NCBI RefSeq assembly: GCF_029839275.1
Contig: NZ_JAOCAH010000012.1
Location: 62,001 to 126,000, forward strand
DNA length: 64,000 nt
From: Pseudomonas sp. GD03944
GTDB taxonomy: Bacteria; Pseudomonadota; Gammaproteobacteria; Pseudomonadales; Pseudomonadaceae
Direction: 5' to 3'
Shown: piece by piece, positions 10,114-18,827 of the stretch
Numbering within the stretch: the first letter of the stretch is position 1
How the letters are laid out: the number at the start of each line of letters is the position of its first letter
Notes under the pieces: model-generated
What the model saw: only the letters and a program-made list of their open reading frames with translations
What the model was told of the DNA's origin: nothing
The model's database searches: none
Translations under genes and position numbers: made by a program

Positions 10114-11139
10114 TTACGGGTTGCGCACCTTGTCCATCAGCGCCAGCGAACGGTTGGCCCCCAGGACCAGGCCGTAGCTGAGCTTTTCATAGGTGCGGAA
10201 AACCATGACCAGGCCGGCACGCTCGTCCGGGATCTTCACCGACTCACCGGTGATGCGGTCACGGACGGTTTCACCGGTCTTGTAGATGGCCAGCACGTTG
10301 CCTTCGATCAGGCCATCGCGGGTGCCCTTGTTCAGGGTCACCACATCGAACTGACCGATCTGGGTCACGCCGCGCGGCACGTCGAGGATCAGGCCGTTGA
10401 TCTCGGTGGTCGGCTCGCTGGGCATGAAGGTCGAGTTGATCGCGCGTTCTTCGGTATGGAACAGACGGTCGCCCAAGCGAACTTCCTGGGTGGTGCGCGT
10501 CAGGTTCATGGTACCGATGTCGCCTTCCTCAGCGATGATCTCGCCACCGCCGATGTCATCGGCGTTGATGCCCAGGAATTCCTGGGTATCCGGGTCGATG
10601 TAGGTCTTGCCCTGGCGGAAGATGCCGTACACCGGTGCGTTCTCGTCGAAACTGCCACGGGCATACACACGGTCACCGGCACCACTGATCACGCCTTCGT
10701 TGTTACCGGCGACGATGTACGGGGCGGCCTGGAACTCTTCCGGCGAATTGGCGATGCGGTTGCTCAGCAGGAAGCTGTTGATGGCGTCCAGCGGAATGGT
10801 CGGAATCGCTTCGGCCATCGGCGTGCTGCGCACTTTCGGCGACAGCTTGATGGTGCCGCGGGACTCACCACGGTTGAGCATCAAGCGCGGCTGGCCGTCG
10901 ACATAGACCAGGCTCAGTTGGTCGCCTGGGTAGATCAGGTGCGGGTTTTCAACCTGAGGGTTGGCGTGCCAGATTTCCGGCCACTTCCATGGCTGGCTGA
11001 GAAATTTTCCGGAAATGTCCCAGAGAGTGTCGCCCTTGACTACCGTATAACGGTCGGGGTGACCTTCCTTGAGCTGCACTTCGGCCTGGGCCAAGCCGCT
11101 TGCGGCGAGCAGCAGCAGGGCGAGTAGTGATTTCCTCAT
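10114..11139 (-). CDS. LysM-domain cell-envelope protein
   Basis: A 341-residue exported protein. The start at 11139 gives a good signal peptide (MRKSLLALLLLAASGLAQA, cleavage after residue 19); an ATG at 11244 lacks it. Directly after it comes one LysM domain (RYTVVKGDTLWDISGKFL to PGDQLSLV, about residues 29-77), which binds peptidoglycan. The remaining 260 residues have no motif I can name. It corresponds to the LysM gene always found between def and dprA in pseudomonads. It is divergent from def by 153 bp. Role in envelope maintenance is inferred from the domain only. Confidence 0.88.
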   Translation of the reverse strand: MRKSLLALLLLAASGLAQAEVQLKEGHPDRYTVVKGDTLWDISGKFLSQPWKWPEIWHANPQVENPHLIYPGDQLSLVYVDGQPRLMLNRGESRGTIKLSPKVRSTPMAEAIPTIPLDAINSFLLSNRIANSPEEFQAAPYIVAGNNEGVISGAGDRVYARGSFDENAPVYGIFRQGKTYIDPDTQEFLGINADDIGGGEIIAEEGDIGTMNLTRTTQEVRLGDRLFHTEERAINSTFMPSEPTTEINGLILDVPRGVTQIGQFDVVTLNKGTRDGLIEGNVLAIYKTGETVRDRITGESVKIPDERAGLVMVFRTYEKLSYGLVLGANRSLALMDKVRNP

Positions 11140-11292
11140 GCGGTGAATCCCTTTATTATGTGTCTTCACGTGGAGCGCCCTAGCGCCGCGACTAAAACCC
11201 AGTAGGGCCGCGGCGTGAAGCCGTTTTTCAATGCTGCTCATCATCTTAGCAGCGGATTTTGACTTTATTCCACAAGTGCATCACAAACCCTT

Positions 11293-11799
11293 ATGGCGAT
11301 CTTAAACATCCTCGAATTTCCCGATCCACGGCTGCGCACCATCGCCAAACCGGTGGATGTGGTCGACGACGAATTGCGTCAGTTGATCGATGACATGTTC
11401 GAAACCATGTATGACGCGCCCGGGATCGGCCTGGCAGCGACCCAGGTCAACGTGCACAAGCGCGTGGTGGTCATGGACCTGTCCGAGGACAAGTCCGAGC
11501 CGCGGGTCTTCATCAACCCCGAGTTCGAGTCGCTGACCGACGAGATGGACCAATACCAGGAAGGCTGCCTGTCCGTGCCGGGGTTCTACGAGAATGTGGA
11601 CCGCCCGCAGAAAGTCAGGATCAAGGCCCTGGATCGGGACGGCAAGCCCTACGAACTGATCGCCGAAGGCCTGCTGGCCGTGTGCATCCAGCACGAGTGC
11701 GATCACCTCAACGGCAAGCTGTTCGTCGATTACCTGTCTAACCTGAAGCGTGATCGCATCAAGAAAAAGCTGGAAAAGCAGCACCGCCAGCGAGCTTGA
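11293..11799 (+). CDS. def: Peptide deformylase
   Basis: A 168-residue iron/zinc hydrolase that removes the formyl group from nascent N-terminal methionine. All three motifs are intact: GIGLAATQV (residues 44-52), EGCLSVPG with metal ligand Cys92, and HECDH with ligands His134 and His138 and catalytic Glu135. There is no recognisable purine-rich ribosome site in the 25 bases before the ATG. It is upstream of fmt, which adds the formyl group, and a long palindromic element separates the two genes. Confidence 0.97.
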   Translation: MAILNILEFPDPRLRTIAKPVDVVDDELRQLIDDMFETMYDAPGIGLAATQVNVHKRVVVMDLSEDKSEPRVFINPEFESLTDEMDQYQEGCLSVPGFYENVDRPQKVRIKALDRDGKPYELIAEGLLAVCIQHECDHLNGKLFVDYLSNLKRDRIKKKLEKQHRQRA

Positions 11800-11815
11800 G
11801 CCACAACATCTATAT

Positions 11816-11980
11816 AAAGGCTTGCTCCAGGCTAAGTGAGAACGTCGCGAGCGAAGGTTAGGCAAGGAAAAAACAGGCGAAGAAGCGGAGTGTACGAGTT
11901 GTACATGAGCATTCTGAGCCTGTTTTTGACGCGGCATAACCGAGCGCAGCAGTTCTCACTTAGCCTGAAGGCAAGCCTTT
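11816..11980. repeat. Long nested palindromic element between def and fmt
   Basis: The 198-bp def-fmt gap is almost filled by one imperfect palindrome. The outer arms are 11816-11843 (AAAGGCTTGC then CAGGCTAAGTGAGAAC) and 11952-11980 (the complement, with 2-3 mismatched bases). Inside are GGTTA (11856-11860)/TAACC (11937-11941), AAAAACAGGC (11869-11878)/GCCTGTTTTT (11918-11927) and a central TGTAC-gagtt-GTACA (11891-11905). Transcribed, it could fold into a rod-like hairpin of about 165 nt. It resembles an intergenic repeat I recall as recurrent in Pseudomonas genomes; no protein is encoded. It could be a non-autonomous mobile palindrome or a structured RNA. Confidence 0.75.
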
Positions 11981-11997
11981 TTCTTTAGCGAGTCCCC

Positions 11998-12942
11998 ATG
12001 ACCGAAGCACTGCGCATCGTCTTCGCCGGCACCCCCGAGTTCGCCGCCGAGCACCTCAAGGCCCTGCTCGACACGCCCCACCAGATCATCGCCGTGTACA
12101 GCCAGCCGGATCGCCCGGCCGGTCGTGGACAGAAGCTCACGCCCAGCCCGGTGAAGCAGCTCGCCCTGGAGCACGGCATCGCCGTGTACCAGCCGCAGAC
12201 CCTGCGCGACCCGGAGGCCCAGGCCGAGCTGGCGGCGCTCGCACCGGACCTCATGGTGGTGGTGGCCTACGGCCTGATCCTGCCGCAGGTGGTGCTCGAC
12301 ACCCCGCGCCTGGGCTGCATCAACAGTCATGCTTCGCTGCTGCCGCGCTGGCGCGGTGCGGCGCCGATCCAGCGCGCGGTGGAAGCCGGCGATGCCGAGA
12401 GCGGCGTGACCGTGATGCAGATGGAAGCCGGCCTGGACACCGGGCCGATGCTGCTCAAGGTCAGCACCCCGATCAGCGCGGACGACACCGGCGGCAGCCT
12501 GCACGATCGCCTGGCCGGTCTCGGCCCCCAAGCGGTGATCGAGGCGATCGCCGGCCTGGCCGCCGGGACCCTGGTGGGCGAGGTGCAGGACGATGCCCTC
12601 GCCACCTACGCGCACAAGCTGAACAAGGACGAAGCCCGTCTCGACTGGACTCGCCCGGCCGCGGAGCTGGAGCGCCTGGTTCGCGCCTTCCACCCCTGGC
12701 CGATCTGCCACAGCACCCTGAGCGGCGAAGCCCTCAAGGTGCATGCCGCCACGCTGGGCGAAGGCCGGGGCACGCCGGGCACCGTGCTCGCCGCCGACAA
12801 GACCGGCCTTACCGTGGCCTGCGGCGAAGGTGCATTGCGCCTGACCCGCCTGCAGCTGCCCGGCGGCAAGGCCCTGAACTTCAGCGACCTGTACAACAGC
12901 CGCCGCGAGCAGTTCGCCACCGGCCTGGTGCTGGGCCAGTGA
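11998..12942 (+). CDS. fmt: Methionyl-tRNA formyltransferase
   Basis: A 314-residue cytosolic enzyme that formylates initiator Met-tRNA with 10-formyl-tetrahydrofolate. The N-terminal formyltransferase domain has the conserved [20 protein letters not shown] segment, containing the Asn-x-His and SLLP active-site loop, and the later Asp region ([11 protein letters not shown]). A C-terminal beta-barrel binds tRNA. Its stop overlaps the rsmB start by 4 bases, implying translational coupling. Def, Fmt and RsmB form the common bacterial def-fmt-rsmB group. Confidence 0.97.
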   Translation: MTEALRIVFAGTPEFAAEHLKALLDTPHQIIAVYSQPDRPAGRGQKLTPSPVKQLALEHGIAVYQPQTLRDPEAQAELAALAPDLMVVVAYGLILPQVVLDTPRLGCINSHASLLPRWRGAAPIQRAVEAGDAESGVTVMQMEAGLDTGPMLLKVSTPISADDTGGSLHDRLAGLGPQAVIEAIAGLAAGTLVGEVQDDALATYAHKLNKDEARLDWTRPAAELERLVRAFHPWPICHSTLSGEALKVHAATLGEGRGTPGTVLAADKTGLTVACGEGALRLTRLQLPGGKALNFSDLYNSRREQFATGLVLGQ

Positions 12943-14243
12943 ACCCGCGTCTCGCCGCCGCCAAGGCGCTGGCCGCCGTGCTCGCCGGCAAGGCGTCGCT
13001 GGGCAGCAGCCTGCCGCCGCTGCTGGACAAGGTCGATGCCCGCGATCGCGCCCTGGCCCAGGACCTGGCGTTCGGTACCGCGCGCTGGCAACCACGCCTG
13101 GCCCTGCTGGCCGACAAACTGCTGCAGAAGCCCCTGACCGACCGCGACATCGAAGCACTGCTGCTGATCGGCCTGTACCAGCTGTTCTACACCCGTATTC
13201 CGGCACACGCGGCGATTGGCGAGACCGTCGGCTGCGCCGACAAGCTGAAGAAGTCGTCGGCCAAGGGCCTGCTCAACGCCGTGCTGCGCAACGCCCAGCG
13301 CGACGGCGAGACGATCATCGCCAGCCTCGACCGCGACCCGGTGCTGCACACCGCCCACCCGCGCTGGTTGCAGAAGGCGCTGAAGGCGCATTGGCCGGAG
13401 CACTGGCAGGCCATCTGCACGGCCAACAACGCGCACCCGCCGCTGATCCTGCGGGTCAATCGTCGCCATGGCAGCCGCGATGCCTACCTGGACGAACTGC
13501 GCCGCGTCGGTTTCGACGCCGAAGCCTGCCCATTCAGCCGCGACGGCATTCGCCTGCTCGAAGCCTGCGACGTCACCACCCTGCCGGGCTTCGCCGAAGG
13601 GCGCGTCAGCGTGCAGGACGAAGCCGCGCAGCTGGCCGCCGACCTGCTCGAGCTGGCTCCCGGGCAGCGCGTGCTGGACGCCTGCTGCGCCCCCGGCGGC
13701 AAGACCTGCCACCTGCTCGAAGCCGAGCCTGCCCTGGCCCATGTGGTCGCCGTGGACCTGGAAGAAAAACGCCTGCTGCGCGTCCGCGACAACCTGCAGC
13801 GCCTGAACATGGACGCCGAGCTGATCGCCGCCGACGCCCGGGCCGTGGACGAGTGGTGGGACGGCCAGGCTTTCCAGCGCATCCTGCTCGATGCGCCGTG
13901 CTCGGCCACCGGGGTGATCCGCCGTCATCCGGATATCAAGCTGACCCGCCAGCCCGAGGACATTACCGCCCTGGCCCAGCTGCAGGGCGAGATGCTCGAC
14001 GCGCTGTGGCCGACCCTGGCCGTGGGCGGCATGCTGGTGTACGCCACCTGTTCGACGCTGCCCACCGAGAACACCGAAGTGATCGAGGCCTTCCTGGCCC
14101 GCACGCCGGGCGCCCGGGAGCTGGCGATCGCCGGCCCCTTCGGCCTGCCCCAGCCCCATGGCCGCCAGTTGCTCGCGCAGGTGGACGGCCACGATGGCTT
14201 TTACTATGCCAAGCTGATCAAAATCGCCGCCACCCGTGGCTGA
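12939..14243 (+). CDS. rsmB: 16S rRNA m5C967 methyltransferase
   Basis: A 434-residue SAM-dependent methyltransferase that makes m5C967 in 16S rRNA. An N-terminal NusB-like RNA-binding domain (about residues 1-140) precedes the Rossmann methyltransferase. The SAM motif is [16 protein letters not shown], and both catalytic cysteines are present: Cys321 in DAPCSATG and Cys371 in YATCSTL. GTG is the start codon and it overlaps the end of fmt. It lies 12 bp upstream of trkA on the same strand, as in other pseudomonads. Confidence 0.96.
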   Translation: MNPRLAAAKALAAVLAGKASLGSSLPPLLDKVDARDRALAQDLAFGTARWQPRLALLADKLLQKPLTDRDIEALLLIGLYQLFYTRIPAHAAIGETVGCADKLKKSSAKGLLNAVLRNAQRDGETIIASLDRDPVLHTAHPRWLQKALKAHWPEHWQAICTANNAHPPLILRVNRRHGSRDAYLDELRRVGFDAEACPFSRDGIRLLEACDVTTLPGFAEGRVSVQDEAAQLAADLLELAPGQRVLDACCAPGGKTCHLLEAEPALAHVVAVDLEEKRLLRVRDNLQRLNMDAELIAADARAVDEWWDGQAFQRILLDAPCSATGVIRRHPDIKLTRQPEDITALAQLQGEMLDALWPTLAVGGMLVYATCSTLPTENTEVIEAFLARTPGARELAIAGPFGLPQPHGRQLLAQVDGHDGFYYAKLIKIAATRG

Positions 14244-14255
14244 GGAACGGACTGC

Positions 14256-15629
14256 ATGAAGATCATCATTCTCGGTGCCGGCCAGGTCGGCGGCACGTTG
14301 GCCGAACACCTGGCCAGCGAGGCCAACGACATCACGGTGGTCGACACCGACGGTGACCGCCTGCGCGAGCTGAGTGATCGCCTGGACATCCGTACCGTGC
14401 AGGGCAAGGGCTCGTTCCCCACGGTGTTGCGCCAGGCCGGTGCCGATGACGCCGACATGCTGGTGGCGGTGACCAACAGCGACGAAGTGAACATGGTTGC
14501 CTGCCAGGTGGCCTACACCCTGTTCCACACCCCGACGCGCATCGCCCGGGTGCGCGAGGCGGCCTACCTGACCCGCGAAGCGCTGTTCGACAACGAAGCC
14601 ATTCCGGTCGACGTGCTGATCAGCCCCGAGCAGGTGGTCACCAACTACATCCGCCGCCTGATCGAATACCCCGGCGCCCTGCAGGTCATCGACTTCGCCG
14701 AGGGCAAGGCCCAGCTGGTCGCGGTCAAGGCCTACTACGGCGGCCCTCTGGTGGGCCAGCAACTGCGCCAGCTGCGCGCCCACATGCCCAACGTCGACAC
14801 CCGGGTCGCCGCGATCTTCCGCCGCGACCGGGCGATCATGCCCCAGGGCGATACCGTGATCGAAGCCGACGACGAGGTGTTCTTCATTGCCGCCAAGGGC
14901 GACATCCGGGCGGTGATGAGCGAAATGCGCCGCCTCGAAGACAGCTACAAGCGCGTGGTCATCGCCGGCGGTGGCCACATTGGCGAACGCCTGGCCGAGG
15001 CCATCGAGAGCCGCTACCAGGTGAAGATCATCGAGATGAACCCGGCCCGCTGCCGCTACCTCTCGGAGAACCTGGAAAGCACCATCGTGCTGCAGGGCAG
15101 TTCCTCCGACCGCGACCTGCTGGTGGAGGAGAACATCAAGGACGCCGACATCTTCCTCGCCCTGACCAACGACGACGAGGCCAACATCATGTCCTCGCTG
15201 CTGGCCAAGCGCCTGGGCGCGCGCAAGGTGATGACCCTGATCAACAACCCGGCCTACGTCGACCTGATCCAGGGCGGCGAGATCGACATCGCCATCAGCC
15301 CGCAGCTGGCCACCATCGGCAGCCTGCTGACCCACGTGCGCCGGGGCGACATCGAAAGCGTGCACTCCCTGCGCCGCGGCGCCGCCGAAGCCATCGAGGC
15401 CATCGCCCATGGCGATTCCCGTTCGAGCAAGGTGGTGGGCAAGGCGATCAAGGATGTCTCGCTGCCGCCGGGCACCACCATCGGCGCGATCATCCGCGAC
15501 GAGGAAGTGCTGATCGCCCACGACGCTACGGTGATCGAATCCGGCGACCACGTGATCCTGTTCCTGGTCGACAAGAAGCACATCCGCGATGTCGAGCGCC
15601 TGTTCCAGGTCGGCCTGACCTTCTTCTGA
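14256..15629 (+). CDS. trkA: Trk potassium uptake regulatory NAD-binding protein TrkA
   Basis: A 457-residue peripheral membrane protein that gates the TrkH/TrkG potassium channel. It consists of two tandem RCK units. The first NAD-binding loop is [18 protein letters not shown] at the N-terminus and the second is [18 protein letters not shown] near residue 235; each is followed by an RCK-C domain. Length and duplicated architecture are typical. It is the last core gene of the def-fmt-rsmB-trkA run before the accessory stretch; trkH is not in the window. Confidence 0.97.
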   Translation: MKIIILGAGQVGGTLAEHLASEANDITVVDTDGDRLRELSDRLDIRTVQGKGSFPTVLRQAGADDADMLVAVTNSDEVNMVACQVAYTLFHTPTRIARVREAAYLTREALFDNEAIPVDVLISPEQVVTNYIRRLIEYPGALQVIDFAEGKAQLVAVKAYYGGPLVGQQLRQLRAHMPNVDTRVAAIFRRDRAIMPQGDTVIEADDEVFFIAAKGDIRAVMSEMRRLEDSYKRVVIAGGGHIGERLAEAIESRYQVKIIEMNPARCRYLSENLESTIVLQGSSSDRDLLVEENIKDADIFLALTNDDEANIMSSLLAKRLGARKVMTLINNPAYVDLIQGGEIDIAISPQLATIGSLLTHVRRGDIESVHSLRRGAAEAIEAIAHGDSRSSKVVGKAIKDVSLPPGTTIGAIIRDEEVLIAHDATVIESGDHVILFLVDKKHIRDVERLFQVGLTFF

Positions 15630-15672
15630 CCCCTGGCTGCAGGCCTGACGCCGCCCACAACGGAGACGCCGG

Positions 15673-15993
15673 ATGAGCACCGAAGCCCTGGAGAAGATGC
15701 TGGCCAAAGGCATGGACAACGCGCTGCTGCGCTTCGGCCTGGGCAAGGGATACCTGGACGCGGGCGACGCTGCCCGCGCCGCCGACCACCTGCAACACTG
15801 CGTCACCTTCGACCCGGCCTACTCCGCCGCCTGGAAGCTGCTCGGCAAGGCCCTGCAGGCCGCCGGCGACACCAAAGGCGCCCGCCACGCCTGGCAGAGC
15901 GGCCTGACCGCCGCCCAGGCCAAGGGCGATAAACAGGCGGAAAAGGAAATGACCGTGTTCCTGCGCAAGCTGGACAAGAACGCCAGCGCCTGA
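15673..15993 (+). CDS. Small tetratricopeptide-repeat protein
   Basis: A 106-residue soluble protein made of TPR-like helix pairs (ALEKMLAKGMDNALLRFGLGKGYLDAGDAARAADHLQHCVTF, then the next repeat from PAYSAAWKLLGKALQAAGDTKGARHAW; shown here only to define the two units). TPR proteins mediate protein contacts; no partner is evident. It follows trkA by 43 bp. The last eight codons and the bases after them are duplicated about 173 bp downstream (see the repeat at 15970-16323), so the 3' end marks a duplication endpoint. Confidence 0.75.
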   Translation: MSTEALEKMLAKGMDNALLRFGLGKGYLDAGDAARAADHLQHCVTFDPAYSAAWKLLGKALQAAGDTKGARHAWQSGLTAAQAKGDKQAEKEMTVFLRKLDKNASA

Positions 15994-16323
15994 GCCCGAA
16001 CACAGCACCTGCCCGTAGCTCTTTTCATCCACCAGGGGCCGCGCCAAAGCCATCATCCTCTCCCCTCCGTAGCCTGGGTTGAGCCTGGCGATACCCGGGA
16101 CAACCCTTCCCGGGTATCGCTTCGCTCGACCCAGGCTACATGCTGGACAACAACACAAGCGCCTGAGCCCGAACACACCACCACGCCGTAGGGTGGATGA
16201 CGCTCTTTTCATCCACCCGGGGCCGCGCTAAAGCCTACATCCTCTCCCCTCCGTAGCCTGGGTTGAGCCCGGCGATACCCGGGACAACCCTTCCCGGGTG
16301 TCGCTTCGCTCGACCCAGGCTAC
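15970..16323. repeat. Tandem 173-bp duplication carrying a palindromic element
   Basis: The gap between the TPR gene and the LysR gene holds two diverged direct copies with a period of 173 bp. Copy one starts at 15970 inside the TPR gene and copy two at 16143, both beginning CTGGACAA and sharing GCGCCTGAGCCCGAACAC. Each copy ends in a near-perfect 71-bp palindrome (16069-16139 and 16253-16323) with arms GTAGCCTGGGTTGAGC and GCTCGACCCAGGCTAC and an inner GGCGATACCCGGGA/TCCCGGGTATCGC stem. Only copy two has the fuller GTAGGGTGGATGACGC / CATCCACCC element (16188-16219). I see no gene here. Confidence 0.85.
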
Positions 16324-16326
16324 GTG

Positions 16327-17226
16327 CTACTTCATCGCCTGCACTTCCCGGGTCAGCAGGTCGATGAAGGCCTGGGCCAGGGGCGAACGTTCCTGGCGGC
16401 GTTTGACCAGCCACACCGCGGTGGTGGCGTCGGCGTCGAGCAGGGTGCGGAACACCACGCCATCGATGCGCACCCGCCGGAACGACGACGGCAGCACCGA
16501 CACCCCGAGGCCCGCCGCCACCAGGCCGATGATGGTCAGCGCCTCGTGCGCCTCCTGGGTCACCCGTGGGCTGAAGCCCGCCTGGCGCGCCAGGCCGAGC
16601 AACTGCCCGTACAGGCCGGTGCCGTAGCTGCGCGGGAAGAACACGAACGGCTCGTCCGCCAGCTCCGCCAGCGCCAGGCCGCGGTCCTCGTCGCCGGCCA
16701 GCGGGTGGTCGGCGTGCAGCAGCGCCATCAGCGGCTCGCGCAGCAACTCCACCGCATCCAGCTCGGCCGGCAATTCCAGGGGGCGGATCATGCCGATCTG
16801 CAGCTTGCGCTCCATCAGCGCCTGGCTGACCTCGCTGCTGGTCATTTCCTGCAGGTTGAGGTGCACCGCCGGGAAGGCCTGGCGGAAGGCGAACACCGCC
16901 CGGGGAATGATCGAGACGAAGGGCGCCGAGGCGGTGAAACCGATCTGCAATTCGCCGATCTCGCCCTGCTCGGCACGCCGTACCACATCCACCGAGTGGC
17001 TGACCTGGGCCAGGGTCTGCCGGGTCTCCTCAAGAAACAGGCGGCCGGCATCGGTGAGCGCGACATGCCGGTTGCTGCGCTCGAACAGGCGAACCCCCAG
17101 CTCCTGCTCCAGGGCCTGGATCTGCTGGCTCAAGGGCGGCTGGGAAATACCCAGCAGCTCGGCCGCGCGGCCGAAGTGCAGCTCTTCGGCAACCGCCACG
17201 AAATACCGCAGATGACGCAGTTCCAT
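16327..17226 (-). CDS. LysR-family transcriptional regulator
   Basis: A 299-residue LysR-type regulator. The N-terminal helix-turn-helix is MELRHLRYFVAVAEELHFGR followed by ISQPPLSQQIQALEQELG; the rest is a periplasmic-binding-like effector domain. The sequence is close to the CatR/CbnR/BenM branch, whose members respond to aromatic-acid intermediates, but this cannot be settled here. It is divergent from an MFS transporter with a 175-bp AT-rich gap, which makes that transporter the likely target. Confidence 0.88.
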   Translation of the reverse strand: MELRHLRYFVAVAEELHFGRAAELLGISQPPLSQQIQALEQELGVRLFERSNRHVALTDAGRLFLEETRQTLAQVSHSVDVVRRAEQGEIGELQIGFTASAPFVSIIPRAVFAFRQAFPAVHLNLQEMTSSEVSQALMERKLQIGMIRPLELPAELDAVELLREPLMALLHADHPLAGDEDRGLALAELADEPFVFFPRSYGTGLYGQLLGLARQAGFSPRVTQEAHEALTIIGLVAAGLGVSVLPSSFRRVRIDGVVFRTLLDADATTAVWLVKRRQERSPLAQAFIDLLTREVQAMK

Positions 17227-17401
17227 GCCTTCTCCATGAGTCGTTAAACCTATCGTTCAGGTCGAATATTATATTGGATGAAACTTACCGTCCTATTTAT
17301 CCTTGTGACCATTCCAATCACAACAACGCGCCCCACGTGCCAGCTCGCCTGTGCATGACGGCCGTTTGTTGCCTGAAGAAATGCACGTTCACGAGGTCAC
17401 C

Positions 17402-18691
17402 ATGAGCCAGCCCATCCCCCACGCGCCCAACGAGTGCGTGCCCGCCGACGAGGAGCCTGCCCCCAACAGCGCCGTGGCAGAACCGGTCTATATCCAGAAA
17501 GGCACCCGCGCCTTCCTGCGCACGATTCTCGCCATGTGCTCCGGCGGCTTCGCCACCTTTGCCCTGCTCTACTGCGTGCAACCGATGATGCCGATGCTCT
17601 CGCTGCAGTTCGACCTGAGCGCCGCAGAAAGCAGCCTGATCCTGTCCATTTCCACCATCACGATGGCGTTCGGCCTGCTGATCACCGGCCCGCTGTCCGA
17701 CGCACTCGGGCGCAAGCCTGTGATGGTGGTCTCGCTGATCGCCGCCGCGCTGTTCACCGTGGGCAGCGCGCTGATGCCGACCTGGGAAGGGGTGCTGGTG
17801 ATGCGTGCCCTGGTTGGCCTGGCCCTGAGCGGCCTGGCGGCAGTGGCCATGAGTTACCTGAGCGAGGAAATCGACCCGTTGCACCTCGGCCTGGCCATGG
17901 GCGTGTACATCGGCGGCAACGCCATTGGCGGCATGAGCGGCCGCCTGCTCAGCGGCGTACTGGTCGACTACATGTCCTGGCACGCGGTGCTCGGCACCCT
18001 GGGGGGCCTGGGCGTGCTGGCCGGGCTGCTGTTCTGGCGCCTGCTGCCCGAGTCGCGCAATTTCCGCTCGCGCTCGCTGCGCCCGCGCAGCCTGCTGCAA
18101 GGCTATACCCTGCAGTTCCGCGATGCCGGCCTGCCGTGGCTGTTCCTGCTGGGCTTCCTGCTGATGGGCAGCTTCGTGACCCTGTTCAACTACATCGGCT
18201 ACCGCCTGATCGAATCGCCGTTCCGCCTCGACCAGACCAGTATCGGCCTGCTGTCGGTGGTGTATCTGTCGGGCATCTACAGTTCGGCGCAGATCGGCGC
18301 CCTGGCCGACAAACTCGGAAGGCGCAAAGTGTTGTGGGCGGTGATCGGCCTGATGCTCGGCGGCCTGGCCCTGACGGTGCCGGACAACCTGCCGGTGGTG
18401 CTGGTCGGCATGCTGCTGTTCACCTTCGGCTTCTTCGGCGCCCACTCGGTGGCCAGCAGTTGGATCGGCCGGCGTGCGACTCAGGCGAAGGGCCAGGCCT
18501 CGTCGCTGTACCTGTTCTGCTACTACGTGGGTTCCAGCGTCGCCGGCACCCTGGGCGGGGTGTTCTGGCAATCGGCGGGCTGGGACGGCATCGGCCTGTT
18601 CATCGGCTCCCTGCTGCTGGTCGCCCTGGCCGTGGCGCTGCACCTGTCACGCCTGCAGGCGTTGCCGGTGGTGGCCGTCCAGCCGCGCTGA
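17402..18691 (+). CDS. MFS transporter (YnfM-like)
   Basis: A 429-residue major-facilitator protein with 12 predicted membrane helices after a polar N-terminal tail of about 40 residues. The family loop motif between helices 2 and 3 is present (GPLSDALGRKPVMV), with a second copy at the domain midpoint (IGALADKLGRRKVLW). Sequence style resembles YnfM/drug-efflux exporters. The ATG at 17402 is chosen over 17351; the family consensus begins well downstream of either. The substrate is unknown; the divergent LysR gene is the probable regulator. Confidence 0.85.
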   Translation: MSQPIPHAPNECVPADEEPAPNSAVAEPVYIQKGTRAFLRTILAMCSGGFATFALLYCVQPMMPMLSLQFDLSAAESSLILSISTITMAFGLLITGPLSDALGRKPVMVVSLIAAALFTVGSALMPTWEGVLVMRALVGLALSGLAAVAMSYLSEEIDPLHLGLAMGVYIGGNAIGGMSGRLLSGVLVDYMSWHAVLGTLGGLGVLAGLLFWRLLPESRNFRSRSLRPRSLLQGYTLQFRDAGLPWLFLLGFLLMGSFVTLFNYIGYRLIESPFRLDQTSIGLLSVVYLSGIYSSAQIGALADKLGRRKVLWAVIGLMLGGLALTVPDNLPVVLVGMLLFTFGFFGAHSVASSWIGRRATQAKGQASSLYLFCYYVGSSVAGTLGGVFWQSAGWDGIGLFIGSLLLVALAVALHLSRLQALPVVAVQPR

Positions 18692-18696
18692 ACACG

Positions 18697-18719
18697 AAGC
18701 CGGCCATGAAGGCCGGCTC
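18697..18719. terminator. GC-rich hairpin after the MFS gene
   Basis: Arms AAGCCGGCC (18697-18705) and GGCCGGCTC (18711-18719) around ATGAA, just 6 bp past the MFS stop. No U-run follows, so termination would be weak. Confidence 0.45.
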
Positions 18720-18727
18720 CGAACGTC

Positions 18728-18814
18728 GCCTGGGTTGAGCGAAGCGATACCCGGGGGCTTATCCCGCTATCGCCACGCCCCTTGTGGTGGATGAAAAGAG
18801 CGTCATCCACCCTA
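18728..18814. repeat. Mosaic palindromic repeat between convergent genes
   Basis: It begins with GCCTGGGTTGAGCGAAGCGATACCCGGG-like sequence (half of the 71-bp palindrome at 16069 and 16253) and ends with GGTGGATGAAAAGAGCGTC then CATCCACCCTAC, the element also seen at 16188. It looks like two intergenic repeat types joined together. It sits between the convergent MFS and aminotransferase genes. Confidence 0.65.
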
Positions 18815-18827
18815 CGGGATAAGTGCT

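Noticed and set aside
12606-15806. A minus-strand reading frame of over 1000 codons opposite rsmB and trkA
   Set aside because: It is antisense to well-conserved genes, has a low-complexity His/Gln/Val/Gly composition typical of high-GC shadow frames, and shows no motif.
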